Source: JAXLSZ01 sp046330315
GTDB taxonomy: Bacteria; Actinomycetota; Thermoleophilia; Solirubrobacterales; 70-9
NCBI GenBank assembly: GCA_046330315.1
Contig: JAXLSZ010000004.1
Span: 372,001-436,000 of the forward strand
Reading direction: 5' to 3'
DNA: 64,000 nt
The position numbers were made by a program, and so were the translations under genes. Of this stretch, positions 1 to 10,672 are shown in pieces. The notes beneath the pieces were generated by a model. It worked only from the letters and a program-made list of their open reading frames with translations, did not search any database and was not told the origin of the DNA. Within the stretch, counting starts at the first letter, position 1, and the number at the start of each line of letters is the position of its first letter.

Positions 1-114
1 GTGGCGGGCCGCTCGACCTATTTCTGCCCCTCCTGCCAGGTGCGGCTGCGGCGGCGCAGGAAGGCGGTTCGCGCGGCCCGGACCACACGGGAGCGCAGGG
101 GGGCCGGTGCCTGA
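1..114 (+). CDS. mutM: Formamidopyrimidine-DNA glycosylase, C-terminal fragment
   Basis: Only the last 37 codons are in the window; the frame is open from base 1 to a TGA at 112-114. The fragment begins VAGRSTYFCPSCQ, which matches the second half of the C-terminal zinc finger of Fpg/MutM/Nei glycosylases (consensus around RGTYFCPxCQ, the last two zinc-binding cysteines). An arginine-rich tail of about 20 residues follows. MutM excises oxidised purines such as 8-oxoguanine. The downstream peptidase start overlaps this stop by 8 bases, so the two may be cotranscribed. MutM and Nei paralogues share this finger, so the exact paralogue is uncertain. Confidence 0.72.
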   Translation: MAGRSTYFCPSCQVRLRRRRKAVRAARTTRERRGAGA

Positions 115-1048
115 GCGAGCCGTGCTGCCGGAGGGGTTCTCGGTCGGCCATTGGACCGACGAGGACGCCCAGACCGGCTGCACGGTGGTGATCCCGCCGC
201 CCGGCAGCCGCTGCGGGGTCGACGTCAGGGGAGGGGGGCCAGGGACCCGCGAGACCGAGGTGGTGGGGTCGCACGCCGGCCCCCACGAGGCCAGCGCCGT
301 CCTGCTCTCGGGGGGCAGCGCCTTCGGCCTGGCTGCCGCCGACGGGGTGGCCGCCTGGCTGGAGGAGCACGGCCGGGGCCACCCCACGCCGGGCGGGCGG
401 GTGCCGATCGTCCCCGCCGCGGTGATCTATGACCTCGCCGTGGGGAGCGGTTCGGTGCGTCCCGGCCCGGCGCAGGGGCGGGCGGCGTGTGAGGGAGCCC
501 GCGCCGAAGCGCCCCAGAGGGGCGCGGTCGGGGCCGGGGCCGGGGCGGCGGTCGGGAAGATCTTCGGGCGGGAACGGGCACACCGCGCCGGGGTCGGGAT
601 CGCCTCCGCGCTGACCGGCCAGGGTGAAACGATCGCGGCCCTGGCCGTGGTCAACTCGTTCGGTGACGTGATCGCCGAGGACGGGTCGCTGCTCGGCGCC
701 GCGCGCGACGAGGCCGGCCGCCCGGTCTCGACCGCCGAGACGATCGCCGCGATGGCGAGGCCACCGGATTGGACCGCGATCGAAGAGCGCAACACGACGC
801 TCGTCTGCCTGATGACCGACGTCCCCCTGGACCGCGCCGCCTGCCATCGGACAGCCCGGATGGCGAGTGCCGGCGTGGCCCGCGCGGTCGCGCCCGTGTT
901 CTCCGACATCGACGGGGACGTCGTCTTCTGCCTGTCCTCGGGAGCCCTCTCGGGGGCCGCCGAGACGGACCGCTTCACCGCGCTGTGCGCGGGTACCCTC
1001 GCGGCGGAGGTCACGGCCGCGGCGATCCGCGACTCCCTCGTCACCTGA
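107..1048 (+). CDS. P1 family peptidase (DmpA/NylC-type Ntn hydrolase)
   Basis: This 313-aa protein belongs to the S58/P1 family, which includes DmpA aminopeptidase and the nylon-oligomer hydrolase NylC. The N-terminal GCTVVIPP segment (about residues 24-31), the LLSGGSAFGLAAADG segment (67-80) and the ERNTTLVCLMTD segment (227-238) are typical. The family self-cleaves just before a Ser/Thr that becomes the catalytic N-terminal nucleophile; here the predicted cut is Asn229-Thr230. The GTG start overlaps the mutM stop by 8 bases. No signal peptide is evident, so it is probably cytoplasmic. The natural substrate cannot be told from sequence. A hairpin repeat follows the gene. Confidence 0.85.
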   Translation: MPERAVLPEGFSVGHWTDEDAQTGCTVVIPPPGSRCGVDVRGGGPGTRETEVVGSHAGPHEASAVLLSGGSAFGLAAADGVAAWLEEHGRGHPTPGGRVPIVPAAVIYDLAVGSGSVRPGPAQGRAACEGARAEAPQRGAVGAGAGAAVGKIFGRERAHRAGVGIASALTGQGETIAALAVVNSFGDVIAEDGSLLGAARDEAGRPVSTAETIAAMARPPDWTAIEERNTTLVCLMTDVPLDRAACHRTARMASAGVARAVAPVFSDIDGDVVFCLSSGALSGAAETDRFTALCAGTLAAEVTAAAIRDSLVT

Positions 1049-1080
1049 GACGCCGATCCGTGACCCTTTGCCCCATCCCA

Positions 1081-1133
1081 CGGACGTGGGACCTCCAGAC
1101 CCTGCATATCAACGCCTGGAGGTCCCACGTCCG
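1081..1133. repeat. 18-bp perfect inverted repeat (GTGGGACCTC hairpin family, copy 1)
   Basis: Bases 1081-1098 and 1116-1133 are exact reverse complements (18 bp) around a 17-base loop. The core GTGGGACCTC/GAGGTCCCAC recurs twice at 38.7-38.85 kb with the same loop start (ACCCTG or ACCCCG). It lies between the peptidase stop and recO. There is no T-run, so it is not a classical intrinsic terminator. It could be a dispersed palindromic repeat, an mRNA-end stabiliser or a protein-binding site. Confidence 0.85.
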
Positions 1134-1160
1134 GTGGGGGGGTCAACGTGGGGGGGGTCG

Positions 1161-1877
1161 ATGGCCGGCAAGGTAAAAACGGAGGCGGTGGTGCTGCGCA
1201 GCATCCGCTACGGGGAGGCGGACCGGATCCTGCATCTCTACTCGGCGGACCGGGGCAGGATCGGGGCGATCGCCAAGGGGGCCCGCCGCCCCCGATCGAG
1301 GTTCGGCGGGCGCCTCGAGCCCTTCTTTCGGCTCGACCTGGTCCTCCACCAAGGCCGCGGGGACCTGGCGACCGTCACCTCGGCGGCAACCGTGGACCCC
1401 TACCCGCGCCTGCGCTCCAGCGGCGATGCCCTGACCGCGGCCGCCAGGGCCTGTGACGCCGTGCTTCGCCTGCTCGACTCGGTCGAGCCCAACCCGGCCG
1501 CCTACAACCTGCTCTGCCGCTACCTGGCGATGCTCGACGACCCGGCCGCCCCGGCGGGCCTCGAGACGGCGATCGCCTTCCGGCTGAAGCTGGCGCTTGC
1601 CGCGGGGTTCTCCCCGGAGCTTGCCTCGTGCGCCCGCTGCGGCGAGGCCGACCACCTGACCGGGTTCTCCGGCGCGGCGGGGGGCGTGGTCTGCAGCGGC
1701 TGCGAGCGCGGCTCCTTCCCGCTCTCCCCGGAGGCGCACCGGTTCATGGTCGAAGCGCTCGGCAGGCCGCTGTCCGGCGTGCCGTCCGCCTCCGAGCCGG
1801 CCCTTCGCCAGGTCGACCGCGCGGTCTCGGAGACACTCGAGCACCACGCACACGTGCGACTGCGAGCGGCCGCCTGA
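1161..1877 (+). CDS. recO: DNA repair protein RecO
   Basis: RecO (238 aa) works with RecF and RecR to load RecA onto SSB-coated single-stranded DNA. The start at ATG 1161 gives MAGKVKTEAVVLRSIRYGEAD, the expected N-terminal OB-fold beginning; the frame is open further upstream, but that part runs through the preceding hairpin and peptidase gene. The middle helical region follows (about 80-150). A four-cysteine zinc finger (CARC then CSGC, about 155-180) is typical of actinobacterial and Deinococcus RecO. Length is normal for the family. Confidence 0.93.
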   Translation: MAGKVKTEAVVLRSIRYGEADRILHLYSADRGRIGAIAKGARRPRSRFGGRLEPFFRLDLVLHQGRGDLATVTSAATVDPYPRLRSSGDALTAAARACDAVLRLLDSVEPNPAAYNLLCRYLAMLDDPAAPAGLETAIAFRLKLALAAGFSPELASCARCGEADHLTGFSGAAGGVVCSGCERGSFPLSPEAHRFMVEALGRPLSGVPSASEPALRQVDRAVSETLEHHAHVRLRAAA

Positions 1878-1903
1878 GCGCCGTCGGGGGCGCCGCCCGG
1901 CTC

Positions 1904-1909
1904 TAGAAT
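1904..1909 (+). promoter_or_regulatory. Putative -10 element of ppdK
   Basis: TAGAAT ends 17 bases before the TTG start of ppdK, in a short recO-ppdK gap. A purine-rich GGGAG lies between. It resembles the TANNNT hexamers seen before many starts in this window. The -35 region is not recognisable. Confidence 0.4.
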
Positions 1910-1926
1910 CGCCTCGGGAGCAGAGA

Positions 1927-4649
<2,723 letters not shown>

Positions 4650-4653
<4 letters not shown>

Positions 4654-5678
4654 GCGCCTCGCCGCCCCCCGCTGCGCTCCGCCCGCTTCGTGACCGGGTG
4701 GAGTCCTGGGAGGCGGATCACCTCTCCGAGGGCGCCACGCCCTCCTACCCGGCGCGGCGCGCCGAGGAGGAGCCCGACAGCCCCTACCGGACGCCCTTCC
4801 AGCGCGACCGCGACCGCATCGTCCACGCCAAGGCCTTCCGCCGGCTCAAGCACAAGACGCAGGTCTTCGTCTCGCCCGAGGGCGACCACTACCGGACCCG
4901 GCTCACCCACACGCTGGAGGCCTGCGGGATCGCCCGCACCGTGGCCAGGGCGCTGGGGCTCAACGAGGATCTCACCGAGGCGATCGGCCTCGGCCACGAC
5001 CTCGGCCACCCGCCCTTCGGGCACATCGGCGAGGAGGCGCTCGACACGGCGCTTCGCGAGCGCTGCGGCGGCGGCTTCCAGCACAACGTGCACTCGCTGC
5101 GGGTGGTCGAGGTGCTCGAGCGGGAGGGCCGCGGCCTCAACCTCACCGAGCAGGTGCGCGACGGGATCCTCAACCACACGGGATCGGGGCGCCCAGCGAC
5201 CCTGGAGGGCCGGATCGTCCGCCTCGTGGACCGGGTCGCCTACATCAACCACGACATCGACGACGCCCTGCGCGCCGGGATCCTCAGCGACGCCGACCTG
5301 CCGGCCGAGGAGATCGCGTTGCTTGGCCCCACCGGCGCCAAACGGATCGATCGGCTGGTCACCGACATCATCGAGCGCTCGACCGGAGCGGGCGACATCG
5401 TCCAGAGCGATGAGCTGGGCGGGGCGATGCTGCGGCTCCGCGAGTTCATGTTCGACCGGGTCTACCTGGGGCCGAGCGCGCGCCGGGAGCACGAGAGGGT
5501 GCAGCGAACGATGCGCTGGCTGTTCGACCACTACATGGGCCATCCCGCAGAGGCGCCCTCCGCCGACCCGGAGGCGGGCCCCTGCCAGAGGGTCGCCGAC
5601 TATCTCGCGGGGATGACCGACCGCTACTGCATCGCGTGCTTCACCGAGCTGACGATCCCCGAGGCGGCGCGGTTCTGA
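4650..5678 (+). CDS. dgt: dGTP triphosphohydrolase-like protein (HD domain)
   Basis: This 342-aa HD-superfamily enzyme belongs to the dGTPase family, which hydrolyses dNTPs to nucleosides and triphosphate. Motifs visible are FQRDRDRIVHAKAFRRLKHK, RLTHTLEA (first metal His) and GHDLGHPPFGHIGE (the HD pair), followed by HNVHSLR. The GTG at 4650 shares bases with the ppdK stop, indicating translational coupling. The family is split into dGTPase and dGTPase-like subgroups; this short actinobacterial type usually lacks proven dGTP specificity. dnaG follows after about 40 bases. Confidence 0.9.
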
Positions 5679-5709
5679 GCGGCGGCGGCGGAGGCGGCGC
5701 CGCGGGCGC

Positions 5710-5715
5710 TACGGT
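5710..5715 (+). promoter_or_regulatory. TANNNT -10 element, probable leaderless dnaG start
   Basis: TACGGT ends exactly 6 bases before the dnaG ATG (5722) and no Shine-Dalgarno sequence is present. That spacing puts the transcription start at or next to the A of the start codon. Confidence 0.45.
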
Positions 5716-5721
5716 GGGCGC

Positions 5722-7479
5722 ATGGCGATGATCTCGGCGGAGAGCCTCGAGCGGGTCAAGCAGGCGGCCGACATCGCCGAGGTGGTCGGCGCCCACACCG
5801 ACCTGCGCCGCCAGGGCGGGCGGCTGGTCGGGCTCTGCCCCTTCCACGAGGAGCGCACCCCCTCCTTCTCGGTGGACCCCCAGGAGAAGCTCTACCACTG
5901 CTTCGGGTGCGGGGTCGGGGGCGACGTGATCCGCTTCGTGGAGGAGAAGGAGGGGATCGGCTTCGGCGAGGCGGTGGAGCTGCTCGCGGACCGCTACGGG
6001 GTCGAGCTGGAGCGAGATCGCGAGGATCCCAGGGCGGAGGAGCGCCGTCGCCGCCGGGAGCGGATCGGCGAGCTCCTGACCCGGAGCGCGGAGTTCTACT
6101 CGCGCTTTCTCTGGGAGGCGGATGAGGCGGCGCAGGCCCGCGAGTACCTGCTCGGCCGGGGCCTCGGGGAGGAGGTGCTGCGCGACTTCGGGGTCGGCTA
6201 CGCGCCGAGCGCCTGGGACAGGGTGCTGGTCCGCGGGCAGCGGGCCGGCTTCAGCGTCGCCGAGATGAGGGCCGCCGGGCTGGTGCAGCGCGGCCGGGGG
6301 GGAGGGGAGTACGACCGCTTCCGCTCGCGGATCATGTTCCCGGTGCGCGACCGGCGCGGGCGCGTGCTGGGCTTCGGGGGCAGGGCGATGCGCTCCGAGC
6401 AGGGCGCCAAGTACATCAACACGGCCGAGACCGAGCTCTTCCACAAGAGCCGCAACCTCTACGGGTTCGACCGGGCCCGGGGGGCGATCGCCCGGGCCGG
6501 GCGGGCGGTCGTGGTCGAGGGCTACACCGACGTGCTGGCGCTGCACCAGGCCGGGATCCCCGAGTCGGTCGGCGTTATGGGCACCGCGATCACCGAGGAG
6601 CAGCTCGCCGAGCTCTCCGGAATCGTCAGCGAGGTGGCGCTCGCGCTCGATGCCGACTCCGCCGGGCAGGAGGCGATGCTGAGGGTCCAGCGGGTCGGGG
6701 CGGGGAGGCGGATGAGGATCCGCGTGGCGGCGATGCCGGCCGGCGAGGACCCGGCTCAGATGGTCGCCGAGGAGGGAGGGGGAGAGCGCTTCCGCTCGCT
6801 CCTCGAAGGGGCGGTGGAGCTGGCCGACTTCCGGGTCTCGCTGATCCTCGAGGGCACCGACACCTCCTCCCCGGCAGAGCGCGACCGGGCGCTCTCGGAG
6901 ATCGCGCCGGTGCTGGCCGATATGGGGGAGTCGGCGAGCCGGGAAGAGCTGGTCCGGCGGGTTGCCGAGCGGCTGGACCTGCAGCCGGCGATGGTGGTGG
7001 GCAGGGTGGAGGCCGCCGCCCGGGCCGGGGCGCCGCCCGGGCCCGCCGCCTCCGCCCCGGGGCCGGCCGCAGCCCCGGAGCTGACCCCGCGCGAGCGCCA
7101 GGAGAGGGCGCTGCTGGCGATGTGCATCGCGCGGCCTGCGGAGGGGGCCGGCTACCTCGAGAGGCTGAGCGAGGAGCACCTCTCGCCGAGCGGCGTCGAG
7201 GCCCGCGACTGGCTGCGCGGCCACCTCGAGGACCCGGCCGCCGGTTTGGCGCCCGACCAGCCGGCGCTGGGCGCCCTGGTCAGCGAGCTGGTCATCCTGG
7301 CGCGGGCGGAGCCCGCATCCTCAGAGGCGATGGAGCTGAACTTCCTGCTTCTCGAGCAGCGCCGGCTCGAGGATGAGATCGGCGCCGCCGGCGAGGACTA
7401 CGGCCGCCGCGCCGAGCTGAGCCGCGAGCGGGCCGCGGTCGTGGAGCGCATCGCCCACGCCGAGCAGGTCGCCGGCTAG
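5722..7479 (+). CDS. dnaG: DNA primase
   Basis: DnaG makes RNA primers at the replication fork. The 585-aa product starts with the CHC2 zinc-binding domain (CPFH at about 39-42, CFGC at about 60-63), followed by the N-terminal catalytic region and the Toprim fold (VVVEGYTDVLALHQAG about 265-280; ALDADSAGQEA about 310). The C-terminal 150 residues form the divergent helicase-binding region, preceded by an Ala/Pro/Gly-rich linker (about 433-455). In many bacteria rpoD follows dnaG; here an HNH gene follows instead. Confidence 0.96.
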   Translation: MAMISAESLERVKQAADIAEVVGAHTDLRRQGGRLVGLCPFHEERTPSFSVDPQEKLYHCFGCGVGGDVIRFVEEKEGIGFGEAVELLADRYGVELERDREDPRAEERRRRRERIGELLTRSAEFYSRFLWEADEAAQAREYLLGRGLGEEVLRDFGVGYAPSAWDRVLVRGQRAGFSVAEMRAAGLVQRGRGGGEYDRFRSRIMFPVRDRRGRVLGFGGRAMRSEQGAKYINTAETELFHKSRNLYGFDRARGAIARAGRAVVVEGYTDVLALHQAGIPESVGVMGTAITEEQLAELSGIVSEVALALDADSAGQEAMLRVQRVGAGRRMRIRVAAMPAGEDPAQMVAEEGGGERFRSLLEGAVELADFRVSLILEGTDTSSPAERDRALSEIAPVLADMGESASREELVRRVAERLDLQPAMVVGRVEAAARAGAPPGPAASAPGPAAAPELTPRERQERALLAMCIARPAEGAGYLERLSEEHLSPSGVEARDWLRGHLEDPAAGLAPDQPALGALVSELVILARAEPASSEAMELNFLLLEQRRLEDEIGAAGEDYGRRAELSRERAAVVERIAHAEQVAG

Positions 7480-7493
7480 CGAACACACGTTCG
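7480..7493 (+). promoter_or_regulatory. LexA (SOS) box candidate, also a terminator-like palindrome
   Basis: CGAACACACGTTCG fits the Gram-positive/actinobacterial LexA operator (CGAACRNRYGTTCG) at every constrained position. It lies 35 bases before the ATG of the HTH-HNH gene, a normal place for an operator. The same palindrome extended by two bases (7-bp stem, ACAC loop, 7478-7495) is followed by a short T-run, so it could instead, or also, end dnaG transcription. I cannot separate these readings from sequence alone. Confidence 0.6.
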
Positions 7494-7528
7494 CTTTTTC
7501 CGTCCGGTAGATCCGCGACCATTCCCGC

Positions 7529-8224
7529 ATGGACAAGCGGTTTCTGGAGGAATGCCTGGCCAAAGGCATGTCGCTCGAGGCGATCGGGCGCGAGGTGGGA
7601 AGGCATCCTTCCACCGTGGGGTACTGGCTTGAAAAGCACGGATTGGTGGCCAGCGGAAGCCACCGTCACTCCCCGAAGCGCAAGGTTGACCCCCAGCGAT
7701 TGCGGGTGATGGTCGCCGCGGGAGCATCGCTGCGCGAGTTGGCTGCTGAGTTCGATTCCTCCTGCTCGACTGTTCGCTACTGGCTGGGGAAGCTCGGCCT
7801 TGAGACGGAGGAGATGAAGAGACGAGAGCGGTTGAGGGTTGCGAAGGCGCTGGGGTTGAAACGCACCTACTCGCGATGCCCGCGGCACGGCCACACCGCC
7901 TTCTTCAGGAGGCCCGACGGCGGCTATCGCTGTTCCCGGTGCAACACGGACGCGGTCCGCAAGCGGCGCAAGAAGGTAAAGCGCATCCTTGTCGACGAGG
8001 CCGGTGGTTCGTGCGCTACCTGCGGCTTCGACCGCCACCCCGCGGCACTGCAGTTTCACCACCTCCAGCCGGCCGAGAAGAGATTTCACCTCGCCCAAGG
8101 AGGGTTCACGCGGTCACTTGACAAGGCCCGACGCGAGGCCTCCAAATGCGTGCTGCTGTGCGCCAACTGCCACGCGATGGTCGAAGCCGGTGTGCTCACC
8201 ACGCCGCTCGGCGCGGTAAAGTGA
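7529..8224 (+). CDS. HTH-HNH endonuclease-like protein
   Basis: This 231-aa protein has two helix-turn-helix-like units at the N-terminus (about 8-38, MSLEAIGREVGRHPSTVGYWL; about 55-88, SLRELAAEFDSSCSTVRYWL). A zinc ribbon follows (CPRH about 115, CSRC about 133), then an HNH nuclease domain (CATCGF about 160, LQFHHLQP about 171, CVLLCANCHAMVEAG about 205). Such HTH-HNH proteins are common, often in several copies, in high-GC actinobacteria. They may act as DNA-cutting, homing or repair-linked nucleases, but none is well characterised to my knowledge. Codon use looks less GC-rich than in dnaG. A LexA-box-like palindrome lies just upstream, suggesting damage induction. Function is inferred only. 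Confidence 0.8.
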   Translation: MDKRFLEECLAKGMSLEAIGREVGRHPSTVGYWLEKHGLVASGSHRHSPKRKVDPQRLRVMVAAGASLRELAAEFDSSCSTVRYWLGKLGLETEEMKRRERLRVAKALGLKRTYSRCPRHGHTAFFRRPDGGYRCSRCNTDAVRKRRKKVKRILVDEAGGSCATCGFDRHPAALQFHHLQPAEKRFHLAQGGFTRSLDKARREASKCVLLCANCHAMVEAGVLTTPLGAVK

Positions 8225-8262
8225 GGGTCGGTTCTTGAGCCATCCGATGTAGCTCAAGTCGG

Positions 8263-8337
8263 TCCGGGGTAGCTCAATTTGGCAGATGCGCTCGGCTGTT
8301 AACCGAGAGGTTGTGGGTTCGAGTCCCACCCCCGGAG
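8263..8337 (+). tRNA. tRNA-Asn (GTT)
   Basis: The acceptor stem TCCGGGG pairs with CCCCGGA (8330-8336). The D-arm has GTAGCTCAATTTGGC, the anticodon stem-loop is CTCGG-CTGTTAA-CCGAG with anticodon GTT, and the T-arm is GTGGG-TTCGAGT-CCCAC. The discriminator is G8337; CCA is not encoded. A degenerate D-arm-like copy lies just upstream (about 8249-8263). Confidence 0.97.
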
Positions 8338-8351
8338 CTTCGCCCTCAGCC

Positions 8352-8372
8352 TCCCGGAACGGGGCTCCGGGA
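8352..8372 (+). terminator. Weak hairpin after tRNA-Asn
   Basis: TCCCGGA (8352-8358) pairs with TCCGGGA (8366-8372) around a 7-base loop, 15 bases past the tRNA. A TCTGTT tract follows. It may end the tRNA transcript, or the convergent FUSC transcript from the other strand. Confidence 0.35.
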
Positions 8373-8388
8373 TCTGTTGGCCATTGAC

Positions 8389-9450
8389 TCAGGCCCCTGT
8401 CGCTCCCTCCGCCTCCTCTTCCTCCTCCCGTCCCCGGTCGGGGAACAGCACATATCCGACCAGGATCGCGATGGCCGCGCCGAGAAGCGTGTCGGCCAGG
8501 CGGTGGGTGGCCGGGTGGGTGAATCCCGGCGCCAGGACCTCGGTGACCGCCACGGCGAAGATCGTCGTCGCCATCGTCAGCACCGCGGAATTGCGGAGGA
8601 CCCAGGCGATTCCGAGGTCGAGGATGATCAGGGCAGCGATCACGAGCTGGGCGTTGGTCAGCGGGACCGCCAGCAGCGCCAGCAGCCCGATCCCGGCGAA
8701 CGTGCCCACGGTGCGCACCAGCGCGAAGTCCCAGGAGGCCCGGCGCTCGGGCTGCAGGACGACGAAGATCGTCAGCATCACCCACAAGGCGTCGCGGTCG
8801 CCGGTTCCCTCGTAGATCGCCATCCCGATCCCCAGCGCGATACCGCGCCGCAGCCCGTACCGCACCCGGGGGTCGCCGAGATCATGGGCCATGCTCCGCA
8901 TCTGGCCCACCGCGGTGCGCGCCCATTCGCGCCCGACCGCCGGGGACTCGTCCTTGGTGATCCGGCTGACCACCCGGGCGAAGACCATGCCCCAGACGGC
9001 CCCGATCGCTGCCGCCGCGGCGACCCGCCCGAGCGACTGCTCGTACCCGGTGCCGATCGCCGCCGGGACCACGTAGGCGGTGGCCAGCAGCGTCCCCAGC
9101 AGGATGCTGACGCCGCCGCTGGCCGCCAGGACTCCCGAGCCGAAGGCGACGAACGCCATCGCCAGCCCCGCCGGCACCGGTTCCCCGGCGACCGCCGCCG
9201 CGAGCGTCGCGAAGGCGACCGCTCCGACCGCGATCACCGCTGCGGCGACCCGCCCGGCGCCACGCGGAAGCACGGAACCGGCCGCGGCGACGAAGATCGC
9301 CGCGACGGCCGCCCCGAGAGCCAGCCTCGGCGGCCCGATCAGCAGTCCCAGGCCCAGACCTCCCGCCCCGGCGACGGCGCCGACCGCGGACACCGACCAC
9401 AGCAGCGGTGCGTCCTTGGACCCCAGGACCTCCCTGAGCCTTGCGAGCAT
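8389..9450 (-). CDS. FUSC-family membrane protein
   Basis: This roughly 353-aa integral membrane protein has two blocks of transmembrane helices separated by a polar segment. The N-terminal block (about 20-150) is rich in Ala/Gly/Val helices. The second (about 205-335) contains the ALWVMLTIFVVLQPE segment typical of the FUSC/aromatic-acid exporter superfamily, and the tail is acidic (EEEEEAEG). Related proteins export aromatic acids or fusaric acid, but the substrate here is unknown. The ATG at 9450 lies 4 bases beyond the glycosyltransferase stop; an earlier in-frame ATG at 9483 would overlap that gene. It is the last gene of an SDR-glycosyltransferase-FUSC operon. Confidence 0.82.
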   Translation of the reverse strand: MLARLREVLGSKDAPLLWSVSAVGAVAGAGGLGLGLLIGPPRLALGAAVAAIFVAAAGSVLPRGAGRVAAAVIAVGAVAFATLAAAVAGEPVPAGLAMAFVAFGSGVLAASGGVSILLGTLLATAYVVPAAIGTGYEQSLGRVAAAAAIGAVWGMVFARVVSRITKDESPAVGREWARTAVGQMRSMAHDLGDPRVRYGLRRGIALGIGMAIYEGTGDRDALWVMLTIFVVLQPERRASWDFALVRTVGTFAGIGLLALLAVPLTNAQLVIAALIILDLGIAWVLRNSAVLTMATTIFAVAVTEVLAPGFTHPATHRLADTLLGAAIAILVGYVLFPDRGREEEEEAEGATGA

Positions 9451-9454
9451 CAGG

Positions 9455-10648
9455 TCAGACCGCCATCTCGACCAGGTCGGCACCGCGCTCGGCGCCGTCG
9501 TGCGCGCGGGCCCAGGCGGCCAGGCCGGCGGCGCGCCCCGCGAAGCCCTCGTCTCCGAGGATCCTCCTGGCGGCCCATCGCAGGGGCCCGGGGCGGCAGA
9601 ACCGCCAGGGAACCGCCAGCCCGACCCCCGCCCAGCCGATTCTCGCCGCGGTCTCGTTCATGTCCCCGGCGGCCGGGGAGGCGAGGACCGGGACGCCCTC
9701 CGCCAGCGCCCGGGCGACGGTGCCGTGCCCGCCGTGGCACACGACCAGGGAGGCCAGCGGCATCACCTGGCTGTAGCTCAGCCAGTCCACCACCCGCGCG
9801 TTGGGCGGGGCTGCGACCGCCTTCCCGGCACCCGCCCGGTTGAGCGTCGCGATCACCCGCACCGGCTCCTCGGCCAGACCCTCCAGGGCGGCGCGGACCA
9901 ACCTGTGCCCGGGGTCCTGGGAGGTGCTCGGAGCGAGAAGCACCAGCGGCTCCTCGCCGCCGGGAAGGTCGACGTCGGGGTGGGGGATCTCGAAGCTCAT
10001 CGGACCGCACACGGCAGTCCCCTCCGGCCAGCGGCGCGGGTACTCGAGCTGGGGGAAGGTGGCGACGAGCGCCAGCTCCTCGCTGATCGCTCCGTGAAAG
10101 CGCTCCAGCGGCGCCAGCCCGAGCCGGGCGCGCTGCTCGTTGAGCTCCCGGCGACCGCGCCTCAGCCCCGTTTCCAGGATCGGCAGGGACCAGCGCCACA
10201 GCGCCCTTCCCAGCGGAGTCCGGGCCGGGCGGGCCCCGACGCCGAAGAAGGGAAGCCCGGGCTCGTGGACCGGGTAGAGGTGGGGGATGAGCGTCGCCCT
10301 CCTCACCCCGGCGGCCTCGGCCGCGAGGGCCGGGGCCAGGGTGAGGATGTCGCTCACCACCATGTCGGGCCGCAGGTCCTCCAGCAGCGGCGCAAGCGCG
10401 ATCGCCGCATCGGCTGCGCTGGTCTGCCCGGAGCCCTCGGGCACGGGCGGGAAGGTCCGATACTCCTCGGCGGCGGCGAACCCCAGGCCCGCCCCCTCAA
10501 CGGCCCCCCGCCAGCGCTCCCAGCTCTCCACCACCACCCGGTGGCCGCGGGCGACCAGCGCCCGGGAGAGGGCGATCGCCGGGAAGGCGTGGCCCGGGTC
10601 CCCGAAGGCGGCGACCAGCAACCGCCGTCCTCCGCGACGCTCAGCCAC
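9455..10648 (-). CDS. Glycosyltransferase, GT1/UGT-like (GT-B fold)
   Basis: The 397-aa protein begins with a glycine-rich first strand (RLLVAAFGDPGHAFPAIALS), as in MurG/UGT-type GT-B enzymes. Near the C-terminus it has the donor-binding signature GGHGTVARALAEGVPVLASP followed by GDMNETAARI, which corresponds to the nucleotide-sugar loop of macrolide and sterol glycosyltransferases. It should move a sugar from a nucleotide donor to a small lipophilic acceptor in the cytoplasm. The acceptor is unknown. The start is GTG, 24 bases after the SDR stop, and the FUSC gene follows, so modification and export of one compound is a reasonable guess. Confidence 0.85.
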   Translation of the reverse strand: MAERRGGRRLLVAAFGDPGHAFPAIALSRALVARGHRVVVESWERWRGAVEGAGLGFAAAEEYRTFPPVPEGSGQTSAADAAIALAPLLEDLRPDMVVSDILTLAPALAAEAAGVRRATLIPHLYPVHEPGLPFFGVGARPARTPLGRALWRWSLPILETGLRRGRRELNEQRARLGLAPLERFHGAISEELALVATFPQLEYPRRWPEGTAVCGPMSFEIPHPDVDLPGGEEPLVLLAPSTSQDPGHRLVRAALEGLAEEPVRVIATLNRAGAGKAVAAPPNARVVDWLSYSQVMPLASLVVCHGGHGTVARALAEGVPVLASPAAGDMNETAARIGWAGVGLAVPWRFCRPGPLRWAARRILGDEGFAGRAAGLAAWARAHDGAERGADLVEMAV

Positions 10649-10672
10649 GCCCTCTCCCGGCGGCCTGGGCCG

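Noticed and set aside
8249..8263. Second tRNA before tRNA-Asn
   Set aside because: Only a D-arm-like fragment exists; no anticodon or T-arm can be formed upstream.
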